A stretch of DNA of 40,077 bases from Bacillota bacterium (lineage in GTDB: Bacteria > Bacillota > Clostridia > Lachnospirales > Lachnospiraceae). The notes below the pieces were generated by a model. That model was not told where the DNA came from. It saw only the letters and a program-made list of their open reading frames with translations, and did not search any database. Of the stretch, positions 16,244-24,905 are shown piece after piece. The stretch is taken from contig JAEYPP010000090.1 in the NCBI GenBank assembly GCA_023410575.1, positions 1 through 40,077 on the forward strand, given 5' to 3'. Every line of letters starts with the position of its first letter. Position 1 is the first letter of the stretch. Position numbers and translations under genes: made by a program.

Positions 16244-16272
16244 ATAATACAATTTATCATGAAATATGTCAA
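16244..16272 (-). promoter_or_regulatory. Sigma-A promoter of the SPFH operon
   Basis: On the minus strand, TTGACA (16267-16272), exactly 17 nt, then TATTAT (16244-16249). Transcription would start near 16237, giving a leader of about 55 nt. Confidence 0.75.
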
Positions 16273-16339
16273 TTCTTGATACTTTTTACTTAATTTGTCT
16301 TGTAATCCTTTTAGGATACTTTTCATGTATAAAAAGCGC

Positions 16340-16378
16340 AAACGAAAAGCCTAGTGCTTTGACATACACTAGACTTTT
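16340..16378 (-). terminator. Terminator after bceB
   Basis: Arms 16345-16356 and 16367-16378 pair over 12 bp (one G-U) around a 10-nt loop. Read on the minus strand the stem ends in CTTTT, followed by CGTTT. It separates bceB from the SPFH operon promoter. Confidence 0.6.
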
Positions 16379-16420
16379 GTATGCTAAGATGTAACCTCTT
16401 AGCTGATATATAATCTTTTT

Positions 16421-18451
16421 TTAACCTACAATTTTATAATAAGTTTTCGCTGTCATCGCATAGACAAATGCATAGATAATAACAAACACAATGACGGTTC
16501 CAACCGAGCAAATTGCAAATAGCGGCACATTCGTAAGACCTAAAACTCCTAATAATTTTGTAATCATCTTAAAGGATGCAAGTACATGAATTCCAGCCAT
16601 AATAATTGGTAAGAAGAATACCATAAGCACTTGAGAATGAATGGATTTTTTAACCTCATGCTGGCTCATTCCAACTTTTTGCATAATCGAGAAACGCTCT
16701 TTATCTTCATATCCTTCACTGATTTGTTTATAGTAAATGATTAATACGGTTGCCATAATAAACAAAGTTCCTAAAAAGATACCAAGGAAGAAGAATCCAC
16801 CATACATACGATAAAACATATCACGCATATCTTCTTTACATGCAACGTAGACTTTTCCAATCTTACTGCTTACACCTTCTTGATCTAGGGATGTTTTTAA
16901 GTCTTTATAAAGATCTATCTTTTCTTTGGCACTACCTTTTATATCAAAACTTATTTGATAGCTGATAGAACTCGCCTTATCCTGATAAGCCTCCTTTTGC
17001 CCCTCATAAATCTTTACCAAATTATCGAAATCAGGTAATACAATATAATGGATCTGCGTTGCATAAGTCTCATAGTCACTGACAATTGGGAATTCATCCA
17101 GTCTATTTTTTACTGTATACTCCTTTTCAAAGAGATAAAATGAAGAATTTAATAGTTTGCTAGAACTATAAGCAAGGACTTCACCATCTGCTAGTTCTAT
17201 GTTTTGATTCGTCAGGTTATTATAGGTATCTGATGTTAAGAATACCAAACCATTGACATCACTGGAACCTGGATAATTATCTACATCAAAGATGAACTTA
17301 CCATCTGAATTTCTTGCAGCAACACTCAAGAGTATATAATCCATTTTGCTTGTCACTTCCATCTTTGAGGATTTTACTTCACTCATTATATTATCATAGG
17401 TTAAAGTATTATTCTCTAACTCATGATCCCTTGATGTTTTATCCTTAATCAACTCTTCATAATTGCAGTTTCGATTAATAATCATATCATATGGATACAT
17501 AGTATCAATAGCATCTTCTGAACCAAGATACATAGATATCGTGCCTGAAACCATAACTAATACCATAGTAGATAAGATACAGATATTGGCTAAACCAACT
17601 GCATTCTGCTTCATACGATAAATCATTCCAGAAACCGAAGTAAAGTGTTTTGCTTTGTAGTAAAATCTCTTATTTTTTCTTAGAAGTTTTAATACAAAGA
17701 TGCTGCCAGCAGTAAATAGACAGTACGTTCCTATGATAACAAGAATAACAGCTACAAAGAATAATATTATTGCTTCAAGTGGTGATTCTGTCGTTAATGC
17801 GATGTAATAACCTCCTCCAATGGATGCAAATCCAATCAAGGCAATTAACCATTTGGTTTTTGGTTCACGTTCCCCTGCGTTTTGTTCATGTAATAATTCG
17901 ATTGGTTTACTTAAACTAATCTTTGCTAAATTTGAAATTAAACATAGAAGAAAAATAATAACGAACAAAATAACAGTCGTAATAATGGAGGCTAGACTCA
18001 TTTCTGTTTCTAAAACAACTGGTAACTTTACTATTTTCTCAAGTGCCATAACTACGAGTCGATTGAACAACATACCACACAATAATCCAACGATTAAAGA
18101 GATTACAATCGTAAAAACTGTCTCAAAAAATAAAACCTTAGCGATATGACGCTTTCCCATACCGAGAATGTTATATAACCCAATTTCCTTTTTTCTGCGT
18201 CTCATCAGGAAGTTATTCGTATAGAATAAGAAGATGACTGAAAAGATACCAATAATATAACTACCTAATGTCATCAACATCTGAATGTTCTCTGCCCCAG
18301 GCATTCGACTCAATCCTTGATGGGACGCAATTGAACACATATTGTAAAACATCATGATTGTAAAAATACAAGTAAGTATATAGGGCAGATAAAACTTACT
18401 ATTTTTTTTCATATTTGTTTTAGCTAACTTCGGATAGAATAATTTACTCAT
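16421..18451 (-). CDS. bceB: Bce-type ABC transporter permease
   Basis: The 676-residue FtsX-family permease has the BceB layout: about ten membrane segments, with a large extracytoplasmic domain between TM7 and TM8 (about residues 310-530) that would bind the peptide antibiotic or its lipid target. FtsX regions flank it (MRRRKKEIGLYNILGMGKRH near 90, KERFSIMQKVGMSQHEV near 590). BceAB transporters free lipid II cycle intermediates from peptides such as bacitracin and signal to BceS. The ATG at 18451 overlaps the bceA stop by 8 nt, with AGGTGG upstream, so the two are translationally coupled. The exact antibiotic is not readable; it could be a paralog for another peptide. Confidence 0.9.
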   Translation of the reverse strand: MSKLFYPKLAKTNMKKNSKFYLPYILTCIFTIMMFYNMCSIASHQGLSRMPGAENIQMLMTLGSYIIGIFSVIFLFYTNNFLMRRRKKEIGLYNILGMGKRHIAKVLFFETVFTIVISLIVGLLCGMLFNRLVVMALEKIVKLPVVLETEMSLASIITTVILFVIIFLLCLISNLAKISLSKPIELLHEQNAGEREPKTKWLIALIGFASIGGGYYIALTTESPLEAIILFFVAVILVIIGTYCLFTAGSIFVLKLLRKNKRFYYKAKHFTSVSGMIYRMKQNAVGLANICILSTMVLVMVSGTISMYLGSEDAIDTMYPYDMIINRNCNYEELIKDKTSRDHELENNTLTYDNIMSEVKSSKMEVTSKMDYILLSVAARNSDGKFIFDVDNYPGSSDVNGLVFLTSDTYNNLTNQNIELADGEVLAYSSSKLLNSSFYLFEKEYTVKNRLDEFPIVSDYETYATQIHYIVLPDFDNLVKIYEGQKEAYQDKASSISYQISFDIKGSAKEKIDLYKDLKTSLDQEGVSSKIGKVYVACKEDMRDMFYRMYGGFFFLGIFLGTLFIMATVLIIYYKQISEGYEDKERFSIMQKVGMSQHEVKKSIHSQVLMVFFLPIIMAGIHVLASFKMITKLLGVLGLTNVPLFAICSVGTVIVFVIIYAFVYAMTAKTYYKIVG

Positions 18452-19211
18452 TCGATACACCACCTGTCGCTATCATGTTAAGAGTATTTGAAATTTTTAG
18501 AAACATCTCCTCATTGCTCATATTTCCTTTATATATCTGATGAAAAACTTCGCCATCTTTAATAAATAAAACTCGTTTTGCATGGCTTGCAGCTTTTGTA
18601 GAATGTGTAACCATTAAGATTGTCTGCCCACCATCATTAATCTCATTAAACATCTTCAATAATCCATCAGTTGCTTTGGAATCTAGTGCGCCTGTAGGTT
18701 CGTCTGCTAAAATAAGCAATGGATTTGTAATTAATGCTCGTGCTACTGCAGCTCTCTGTTTTTGCCCACCAGATACTTCGTATGGAAACTTATCAAGTAA
18801 CGTGTCAATTCTTAACTTTGAAACAATTGGCATCATTTTCTCTTGCATTTCCTGATATGATTTTCCTGCCAAAACAAGTGGTAGAAAGATGTTATCCTTA
18901 ATCGAAAAAGTATCCAATAAATTAAAATCTTGAAATACAAACCCCAGATTATCACGTCGAAATGCCGCTATTTCACTTTCTCTAATTGCTAACATACTAG
19001 TTCCGTTTAGTTTTACATCACCTGATGTTGGTTTGTCCAAAGAAGCCAAAATATTTAATAACGTTGTCTTACCAGAGCCACTTTCCCCCATAATTGCAAC
19101 ATACTCCCCTTTCTCAACCGAAAAGGTAACATTGGATAATGCCTGTACCTGAGTCTTACTAAAACGGGTTGTGTATATTTTCTTTAAATTATTTACCTCG
19201 AGTAATGTCAT
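18444..19211 (-). CDS. bceA: Bce-type ABC transporter ATP-binding protein
   Basis: The 255-residue ATPase carries Walker A (GESGSGKTT near residue 41), the signature SGGQKQR, Walker B (LLILADEPTGALD) and the switch His (MVTHS), all intact. It belongs to the MacB/LolD/BceA class, which drives FtsX-type permeases. The ATG has AGGAGG some 8 nt upstream. It is the first gene of the bceAB unit. A TTACA-N4-TGTAA site about 95 nt before the start fits control by the neighbouring BceR. Confidence 0.92.
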   Translation of the reverse strand: MTLLEVNNLKKIYTTRFSKTQVQALSNVTFSVEKGEYVAIMGESGSGKTTLLNILASLDKPTSGDVKLNGTSMLAIRESEIAAFRRDNLGFVFQDFNLLDTFSIKDNIFLPLVLAGKSYQEMQEKMMPIVSKLRIDTLLDKFPYEVSGGQKQRAAVARALITNPLLILADEPTGALDSKATDGLLKMFNEINDGGQTILMVTHSTKAASHAKRVLFIKDGEVFHQIYKGNMSNEEMFLKISNTLNMIATGGVSNE

Positions 19212-19299
19212 TTGATATCCTCCTGTTTTCTACTTTCTAACGAACATTATGAATGATTTCCTAACCTGTAACCATAATTTTAGCTTACAATATAAAATA

Positions 19300-19323
19300 G
19301 AACCTTACATTTGTGTAAGGTTC
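19300..19323 (-). promoter_or_regulatory. Candidate BceR box before bceA
   Basis: Perfect 10-bp arms GAACCTTACA and TGTAAGGTTC with a 4-nt centre. The inner part is TTACA-N4-TGTAA, the arrangement known for BceR-type regulators. It could also act as a terminator hairpin for bceS, since it is followed on the minus strand by TATTTTAT; the two roles need not exclude each other. Confidence 0.6.
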
Positions 19324-19378
19324 CAATCTATGATCACTGCTTGATTATTTATGTACATAGCTTGATTGCCGACTCTTT

Positions 19379-20368
19379 TTATTCATAAGTCAAGTTAGCT
19401 GTAGCAAGATATAATCGAACCTTTGTCCCCTTGGATACTTTAGATTCCATCTGGATTCCATGACCAAGTCGATTCATAATCAACTTACATAGATACATAC
19501 CTAAGCCAGTTGATTTCTTATCATCTCTGCCATTATAACCAGTAAATCCTTTCTCAAATACACGTGGGATATCTTCTGTCGTAATCCCGATTCCAGTATC
19601 CTCAATCACTAACACTTGATTCGGATCCATATAGATAGAAATACTGCCCGTCTTTGTATATTTAAGTGAATTTGATAATACCTGTTCAATTACAAATGAC
19701 AGCCATTTTTCATCTGTTAACACGATTTCATCCACACCATCATAATTAAGGGTTAACTTCTTTTGAATAAACAGCCGAGCATACTTTCGAATCGCTTGCT
19801 TGATCAGATCATCGAGCGAATACTTTTCTATCTTATAATCAGTAGAATCACTTCCTAAGCGTATATAGGATAAAACCATCTCCACATACTGTTCGATCTT
19901 AAATAGCTCATTTTCAAGAACTACTCGATTTTTTTCTGGCATTGACTGTAACAGAATTCTTAGTGCAGAGATTGGTGTCTTAATCTGGTGAACCCAAAGC
20001 GTATAGTAGTCTAGCATATCAGTTTTGGATCGATCATAAGAGGATAGTAAATCAATCTGCTCCTCGTTCATGCTACGAATAATATCATGATATTGTTCCT
20101 CAATTAGATTCATCGCTTTCGGTAGTTCTTCGATACATAAATGAATATTCGGTTTTATCTCTTCTAACGTCTTACATTTTTTATAGAATTTTGAGAATCC
20201 AATGACGATAACAATCACCCACAAAAAACAACATAGCAAAAAGGCATACAGAACAAGAGATAAATCTGCATTCCCAACAAAAAAAACAATGGAGAATATA
20301 AGTGAAAAACAACAAAGCAGTACGATACTCTTCCTATGGTATCTTAGATAATTGACAAATATCTTCAT
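19379..20368 (-). CDS. bceS: Intramembrane-sensing histidine kinase
   Basis: The 329-residue kinase has two membrane segments (about residues 13-32 and 36-57) with almost no external loop, the mark of kinases that sense through a partner transporter. The phosphorylated His is H127 in VHQIKTPISAL; the ATPase domain has EQVLSNSLKYT, DTGIGI and STGLGMYL. No sensory domain is present. The start overlaps the end of bceR closely (2-nt gap), with GGAGAG inside the bceR 3' end. It should phosphorylate BceR in response to BceAB activity. Confidence 0.9.
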   Translation of the reverse strand: MKIFVNYLRYHRKSIVLLCCFSLIFSIVFFVGNADLSLVLYAFLLCCFLWVIVIVIGFSKFYKKCKTLEEIKPNIHLCIEELPKAMNLIEEQYHDIIRSMNEEQIDLLSSYDRSKTDMLDYYTLWVHQIKTPISALRILLQSMPEKNRVVLENELFKIEQYVEMVLSYIRLGSDSTDYKIEKYSLDDLIKQAIRKYARLFIQKKLTLNYDGVDEIVLTDEKWLSFVIEQVLSNSLKYTKTGSISIYMDPNQVLVIEDTGIGITTEDIPRVFEKGFTGYNGRDDKKSTGLGMYLCKLIMNRLGHGIQMESKVSKGTKVRLYLATANLTYE

Positions 20369-20370
20369 CT

Positions 20371-21045
20371 CTACTCTCCAATCAGATAACCCATTCTCTT
20401 TTTTGTAACAATAAAATCAACTAACCCGACGGACTCCAGTTTTTTTCTCAATCGGGTGACATTCACCGTTAATGTATTATCATCAATAAAGCTATCCGTT
20501 TCCCATAATCTTGTCATAATCATATCACGGCTTACTGTCCTACCTTTATTCTCCATCAGTAACTCTAATATTTTATACTCATTTTTTGTTAAATCTAAAC
20601 TATTTTCTTGATAGGTCAGAGTATTATCTAGCGTATTTAAGATAGCTCCATGATGTTCTAATAAATTATTCTGACTTGTAAAATCATAAGTACGTCTTAA
20701 CATAGCCTGTATCTTTGCCATAACTACATTCAAGTCGAATGGCTTTGCAATAAAATCATCACCACCCATATTCATAGCCATAACAATATTCATGTTATCC
20801 GTTGCTGAAGAGATAAAGATAATCGGCACCTTTGAAACCTTTCTAATCTCAGTGCACCAATGGTAACCATTGTAAAATGGTAAGGAGATATCAAGTAATA
20901 CTAATTGAGGTGAACAAGCAACAAACTCTTTTAAAACAGATTGAAAATCCTTAACACAAAAGGCTTTATGTCCCCAAGTCTGGATATGTTCACACAAAGA
21001 ATTTGCAATAACTTCATCATCTTCTACAATAAAAATCTGATACAT
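20371..21045 (-). CDS. bceR: OmpR-family response regulator
   Basis: The 224-residue regulator has a receiver domain (acidic pocket EDD at 8-10, phosphoacceptor Asp52 in LLDISLP, Lys in IAKPFD) and an OmpR winged-helix domain from about 125 (TKNEYKILELLMEN, DNTLTVNVTRLRKKL). It is paired with the BceS kinase and should activate bceAB at the palindrome upstream of bceA. The ribosome site GAGGTG is the end of a run of 11-nt tandem repeats, and lies 7 nt before the ATG. Confidence 0.9.
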   Translation of the reverse strand: MYQIFIVEDDEVIANSLCEHIQTWGHKAFCVKDFQSVLKEFVACSPQLVLLDISLPFYNGYHWCTEIRKVSKVPIIFISSATDNMNIVMAMNMGGDDFIAKPFDLNVVMAKIQAMLRRTYDFTSQNNLLEHHGAILNTLDNTLTYQENSLDLTKNEYKILELLMENKGRTVSRDMIMTRLWETDSFIDDNTLTVNVTRLRKKLESVGLVDFIVTKKRMGYLIGE

Positions 21046-21056
21046 TCAGGTTCACC

Positions 21057-21100
21057 TCATTCACTCATCATTCACTTATCATTCACTCATCATTCACTCG
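21057..21100. repeat. Four 11-nt tandem repeats between holA and bceR
   Basis: Four copies of TCATTCACTCA with single changes (21057-21067, 21068-21078, 21079-21089, 21090-21100). On the minus strand each unit contains overlapping ATGA start-stop signals. They fill the gap between the holA stop and the bceR ribosome site. Confidence 0.8.
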
Positions 21101-21105
21101 TTCAT

Positions 21106-22083
21106 TTACATTGCAACTACTTGTATAATCAATAACTCAACAGCAATCTGATCAGCCAAACGGCCTGTTTTTACTAATTCTTCTAGTTCTGTACCAAGCT
21201 GTATCGCCTGTAACAATATCTCACTTTTAAAATTTTTGGATTGTTGTGCATATTTATTAACTGCAAATGGTGGAACTGACAACTTAGATGCAATCGTTGC
21301 ATTATCCATTCTTTTTGCTTGGAATGCCTTTACTTGCAGTAAAAGATTCATGTGCCGTATGAAAAGATATAAGATTGTCATTGGCTTTTCTCTTAATGTA
21401 ATCAAATCATAATATAATTCTAGCGCTTTTTTCTGATCTTTGTTGGCGATTGTATCAAGCATAACAAACATCTTTCCAGTGATCTGTTCACTACAGATTG
21501 CATCGATATCCTCATTCGTTATAACATCCTTTTCATAGCAATAAGCAATCAGTTTATTCAATTCAGTCTCAATATTGTCCATATTGGAACCAACTTTATT
21601 CAAAAAATATGCAACCGTTGCCTCCGTTACTTTCTTTAGTTCTCGATTAAGTAGAGAGGCAACCCATAATTTCAGATTTTTTTCCTCCATACCGTTCATC
21701 TCACTAACATAGCCAGTATCCTTAATCGCTTTGTACAATCGATTTCTCTTATCAACTTCATTTTCTATAAACACGATATATGTTGTATCCGGCATTTCTT
21801 TGATAAAATCTGCAAACGTATTGGCTGATTTAAACCATCCACTATTCTCAACTATAATTAAACGTCTGTCACTAAAAAAAGGCATGGTTTCTGCAATGTG
21901 GATGATTTCATCCACATTGATATCCTTGCCTTGCGCATACGTATAATTCATATCATCACTATCATCTAAAATAGCGCTTTTCAACTTATTCTTATAGAGT
22001 CTTTTTAAATAAGCCTCCGTTCCATAGATAAGATAGAAATTTTTAAATTCCTTATTTTTTATATGCTGTTTAATTATATTCAT
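21106..22083 (-). CDS. holA: DNA polymerase III delta subunit
   Basis: The 325-residue protein has the HolA layout: an N-terminal AAA+-like domain without a working Walker A (FYLIYGTEAYLKRLYKN), the motif ADFIKEMPDTTYIVFIENEVDKR split over about 90-115, then the helical domain with LNKVGSNMDNIETELNKL and the C-terminal collar domain. It opens the beta clamp as part of the clamp loader at the replication fork. GAGGG stands before the ATG. It is 14 nt downstream of psd and may share its transcript, though the functions are unrelated. Confidence 0.92.
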   Translation of the reverse strand: MNIIKQHIKNKEFKNFYLIYGTEAYLKRLYKNKLKSAILDDSDDMNYTYAQGKDINVDEIIHIAETMPFFSDRRLIIVENSGWFKSANTFADFIKEMPDTTYIVFIENEVDKRNRLYKAIKDTGYVSEMNGMEEKNLKLWVASLLNRELKKVTEATVAYFLNKVGSNMDNIETELNKLIAYCYEKDVITNEDIDAICSEQITGKMFVMLDTIANKDQKKALELYYDLITLREKPMTILYLFIRHMNLLLQVKAFQAKRMDNATIASKLSVPPFAVNKYAQQSKNFKSEILLQAIQLGTELEELVKTGRLADQIAVELLIIQVVAM

Positions 22084-22097
22084 TAAAATCCCTCGAA

Positions 22098-22964
22098 CTA
22101 AAATAATGCCTTTCCGATTTGTTCTCCCATCTTGATGACTGTTTCATACCCCTCTTTTGTGTTTTTTAAGATATCATCATCAATACCTACGACATCACGT
22201 TGTAATAATAACACAACCGTAGAACCACCAAATTCAAACTTACCTTTTTCCTGGCCACGCATTACAATTGCTTGTCGATGATAGTTATTAATCTTACCAA
22301 CCATCAATGCACCAACTTCCATCTGTATCACCTTACCGAAGTTCTGAGTATTTAGCACACAATAGGATCTTGAATTCTCTTTATATATATTAACATGGTC
22401 AAGTATAATTGGATTCACTGTATATAACCTACCTGGAATGAAATGATTTCTTTCCTTTGCAGCCTGATCCACATAACAATATCTATGATAATTATCTACC
22501 GTTAATCTTATAATAACACAAGTCCCACCTACATATTCCTTAGCAAGCTTACGATTACGTAACATGGATTCAATCGTATAGTAAGAATTCTTGATTTTAA
22601 ACTTAGAATCCAAATTAATCGGATAAGCGATAACTTTACCATCACAAGGCGCAATTAAGGTTGATGGTGTTTGATCGAAGGGACGTTTCTTAGCTTTAAT
22701 TTTCCGAGTAAAAAATTCATTATAAGAGCAATATCTTCTTCTCTCATAATCCTTCATCTGAATGTGATTCTTTTTCACAAAGGAATCAATTAGAAAGGTA
22801 GAAGGCCATGTATCCAAAAATTTTCCAGCTATTTTAGAAACAATAGGTCGAGCAAGTATTCGTAATAAAAATCGCATAGGAGCCTTAGAATATATAAATT
22901 CTAATGATTTATCCTGTTTTGTTGAATTACTTATTATATTTCCTTTTCGATCCTTATATTTCAT
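22098..22964 (-). CDS. psd: Phosphatidylserine decarboxylase proenzyme
   Basis: The 288-residue enzyme cleaves itself at the GGST motif (Ser248 in FEFGGSTV) to form a pyruvoyl group, then turns phosphatidylserine into phosphatidylethanolamine at the membrane. The likely catalytic Asp (D108 in PCDGK) and His (H160 in VDNYHRY) are present. The length and the FGGST form fit the clostridial class. It follows pssA by about 25 nt, and this pair forms the standard two-step pathway from CDP-diacylglycerol. Confidence 0.95.
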   Translation of the reverse strand: MKYKDRKGNIISNSTKQDKSLEFIYSKAPMRFLLRILARPIVSKIAGKFLDTWPSTFLIDSFVKKNHIQMKDYERRRYCSYNEFFTRKIKAKKRPFDQTPSTLIAPCDGKVIAYPINLDSKFKIKNSYYTIESMLRNRKLAKEYVGGTCVIIRLTVDNYHRYCYVDQAAKERNHFIPGRLYTVNPIILDHVNIYKENSRSYCVLNTQNFGKVIQMEVGALMVGKINNYHRQAIVMRGQEKGKFEFGGSTVVLLLQRDVVGIDDDILKNTKEGYETVIKMGEQIGKALF

Positions 22965-22989
22965 CTGTTAACCTCGATTTCTATTTTTC

Positions 22990-23610
22990 CTATACTAATA
23001 AAACACCAACTAATATAGCAATTCCATAAACTGACATAATAACACAACCGGTATTCCCAGGTTTTTTAACTTTAAAGTCAAATACAAACAAGAAAGAAAC
23101 AATTAATAACAAAATCGAATAAAAAAATCCAGGTAAATGTTTCTCACCAATCAATTCTCGAATAATGTAAGCACTAGGAAGAATCATAGAGATTGTTGTA
23201 ACTGGTAAACCTTGATAATACTTTCTGTGTTCCGTCGTTTGTTGTTGTCTTGCCATTTCTTTCACATTAAAATAACCCAAACGAATTACCGCAGCTAGCA
23301 CAAAAATTACTGCTGCTATCGTACCTAACGTACGGTTGCTACAAGTATAGTATCCGAATAATCCTGGTAATACACCAAAACATATTAAATCACATAAAGA
23401 ATCAATCTGAATACCAAACACTTTTGCTTCCTCAGATCGATTTTTCATTGCTCTTGCGATTTTCCCATCAAACATATCACATGTCCCTGAGATGATTAAG
23501 CATAATAAAGCCCATCGATAGTTGCCTTGAAATATTTCTGTGATACCTATCATAGAAGCCGCTAAGCCTACATAAGTTAAGATTACCGAATAATTATAAA
23601 ATCCTATCAT
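22990..23610 (-). CDS. pssA: CDP-diacylglycerol-serine O-phosphatidyltransferase
   Basis: The CDP-alcohol phosphotransferase signature is complete: D-G-x2-A-R, then G and two Asp (CDMFDGKIARAM, then FGIQIDSLCDL). The protein has about six membrane segments and joins serine to CDP-diacylglycerol. The longest frame starts with GTG at 23625, but ATG 23610 has GGTGGA 9 nt upstream and lies one base past the stop of the flippase gene, so I prefer it (206 residues). It is co-transcribed with psd. Confidence 0.92.
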   Translation of the reverse strand: MIGFYNYSVILTYVGLAASMIGITEIFQGNYRWALLCLIISGTCDMFDGKIARAMKNRSEEAKVFGIQIDSLCDLICFGVLPGLFGYYTCSNRTLGTIAAVIFVLAAVIRLGYFNVKEMARQQQTTEHRKYYQGLPVTTISMILPSAYIIRELIGEKHLPGFFYSILLLIVSFLFVFDFKVKKPGNTGCVIMSVYGIAILVGVLLV

Positions 23611-23611
23611 A

Positions 23612-24658
23612 TTAAAGTCCACCACTCTCTAATTTTTTCTTACGACTTGCCCAAAGATATGAAACAAAGGTAATCACTGCACTTACAATAAGCATTAAGT
23701 AATACGTAATTCCCCTAGTCAATAACATACCAGGTAATATGAATTCTTCACCAAAAATTGTTAAAAATATAATTAAGAAGCTGCTTTCACTAGCTCCCAT
23801 AGCGCCTGGTAATGGCAATGAATCTACTGCTAACGCTATAATCGTCTGTAATGCTATAATCTCAAACGCACTCTTGCCATGTAATCCGAATGCTCGATAT
23901 ACGACAAAAGTTACCGCAAATAAGCATAAACGTTGGAATACTGTCACTAGTAAAACCTTAAGCAATACGGATTTATTTTTCTTTATATAATCAGCACTTT
24001 TATCATATCTACCTAATGACTTCCAAGCTTTTTTTAAGCATCGTTCACGATTCTTAATAATACGATGTTTCCCTAACCAGAAAACTGTTTTTCCAATCAT
24101 ATTCGTCAACCATGATTGGCGAAAGATAGCGATGACGAGAAATAAAACAAAACTTACGTTACAAACAATTCCTATTATGATTAAAAACCATATACTAGAA
24201 GCATATTCTGAAATAAATTGCCATTCGAATAACGCAGCAAATACACACATGATAATTAATACTGTTTTATATGCTGCTGTTACAATCATCAGAACTAAAG
24301 TTGATACCGCGACACTTACTCCATCACGTTTCATCCATATTATCTGTACAGGTTGTCCACCAGTAGCTGATGGTGTAACTGCACTAAAGAAAAAACCAAC
24401 GAATGAATATATGATACAACGAATCACACCAACACCGTGTTTAACTTTTCGTAACAGATAATGTATAATGAAAGATTCACTATATATGTATAGTAATGCT
24501 AATACTACACCGATTAGGATATAACTGTTCTTTGCACGATGTATTGAATCAACTACGGCTTCTATTTCCTGGTCCTTAAACACAATATAAGCAGTTGCAC
24601 AAAATACTGCAATCAAAAATAGAGTATTTATTACAACTTTCAGATATTTTTTTTTCAA
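23612..24658 (-). CDS. LPG-synthase-type (UPF0104) membrane flippase-like protein
   Basis: The 348-residue integral membrane protein belongs to the family of the lysylphosphatidylglycerol synthase TM region (MprF N-terminal half, YbhN-like). It has about eight membrane segments, the GGQPVQI motif near residue 100 and SLPLPGAMGASE near 285, the usual family marks. It lacks the cytoplasmic synthase domain, so it is more likely a lipid transporter than an aminoacylating enzyme. It is the first gene before pssA and psd, with which it overlaps closely, pointing to a role in membrane lipids. Confidence 0.88.
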   Translation of the reverse strand: MKKKYLKVVINTLFLIAVFCATAYIVFKDQEIEAVVDSIHRAKNSYILIGVVLALLYIYSESFIIHYLLRKVKHGVGVIRCIIYSFVGFFFSAVTPSATGGQPVQIIWMKRDGVSVAVSTLVLMIVTAAYKTVLIIMCVFAALFEWQFISEYASSIWFLIIIGIVCNVSFVLFLVIAIFRQSWLTNMIGKTVFWLGKHRIIKNRERCLKKAWKSLGRYDKSADYIKKNKSVLLKVLLVTVFQRLCLFAVTFVVYRAFGLHGKSAFEIIALQTIIALAVDSLPLPGAMGASESSFLIIFLTIFGEEFILPGMLLTRGITYYLMLIVSAVITFVSYLWASRKKKLESGGL

Positions 24659-24760
24659 AACTTAGTCCCCCACCTTAAACATTCTAAACCGCTATTCATT
24701 CATAACTAAGAGTATACTATTTTAGCTAACAATTTTCAAGAACTTTCGTCATCTTATGAA

Positions 24761-24903
24761 ATATTGTGTTACAGTTCAGCCATTCAGTACCGCGAGGTGT
24801 TTTACGCCATTAAAACAGAGAATATCATGCGTCAAAGTGCTCTTTTGCACTTTGTGTGCATCAGTTGTTGCAGTTCAGCTGTATGGCTGAACTGCAACAA
24901 TAT
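24761..24903. repeat. Nested inverted-repeat element after comEC
   Basis: The end of comEC is followed by an element with three parts: an outer arm 24761-24783 (TGTTACAGTTCAGCCAT) that pairs with 24883-24903, a 7-bp hairpin AAAGTGC/GCACTTT (24834-24853), and a perfect 15-bp hairpin (24865-24879 with 24886-24900). The two copies of the TTCAGC arm can pair with the same partner, so two folds compete. No T run follows on either strand. It fills most of the 247-nt gap before the flippase gene. The gap also holds GTGTGCAT, as in the 10-kb repeat. Confidence 0.65.
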
Positions 24904-24905
24904 TG

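Noticed and set aside
16184..16420. Possible small gene in the 237-nt gap
   Set aside because: The gap is explained by the SPFH promoter and the bceB terminator; no frame with a ribosome site was seen.
21057..21100. Possible CRISPR-like array
   Set aside because: Units are 11 nt, directly adjacent, with no spacers.
24865..24900. Hairpin as the intrinsic terminator of comEC
   Set aside because: The stem is perfect but no T run follows on the minus strand; better read as part of a repeat element.
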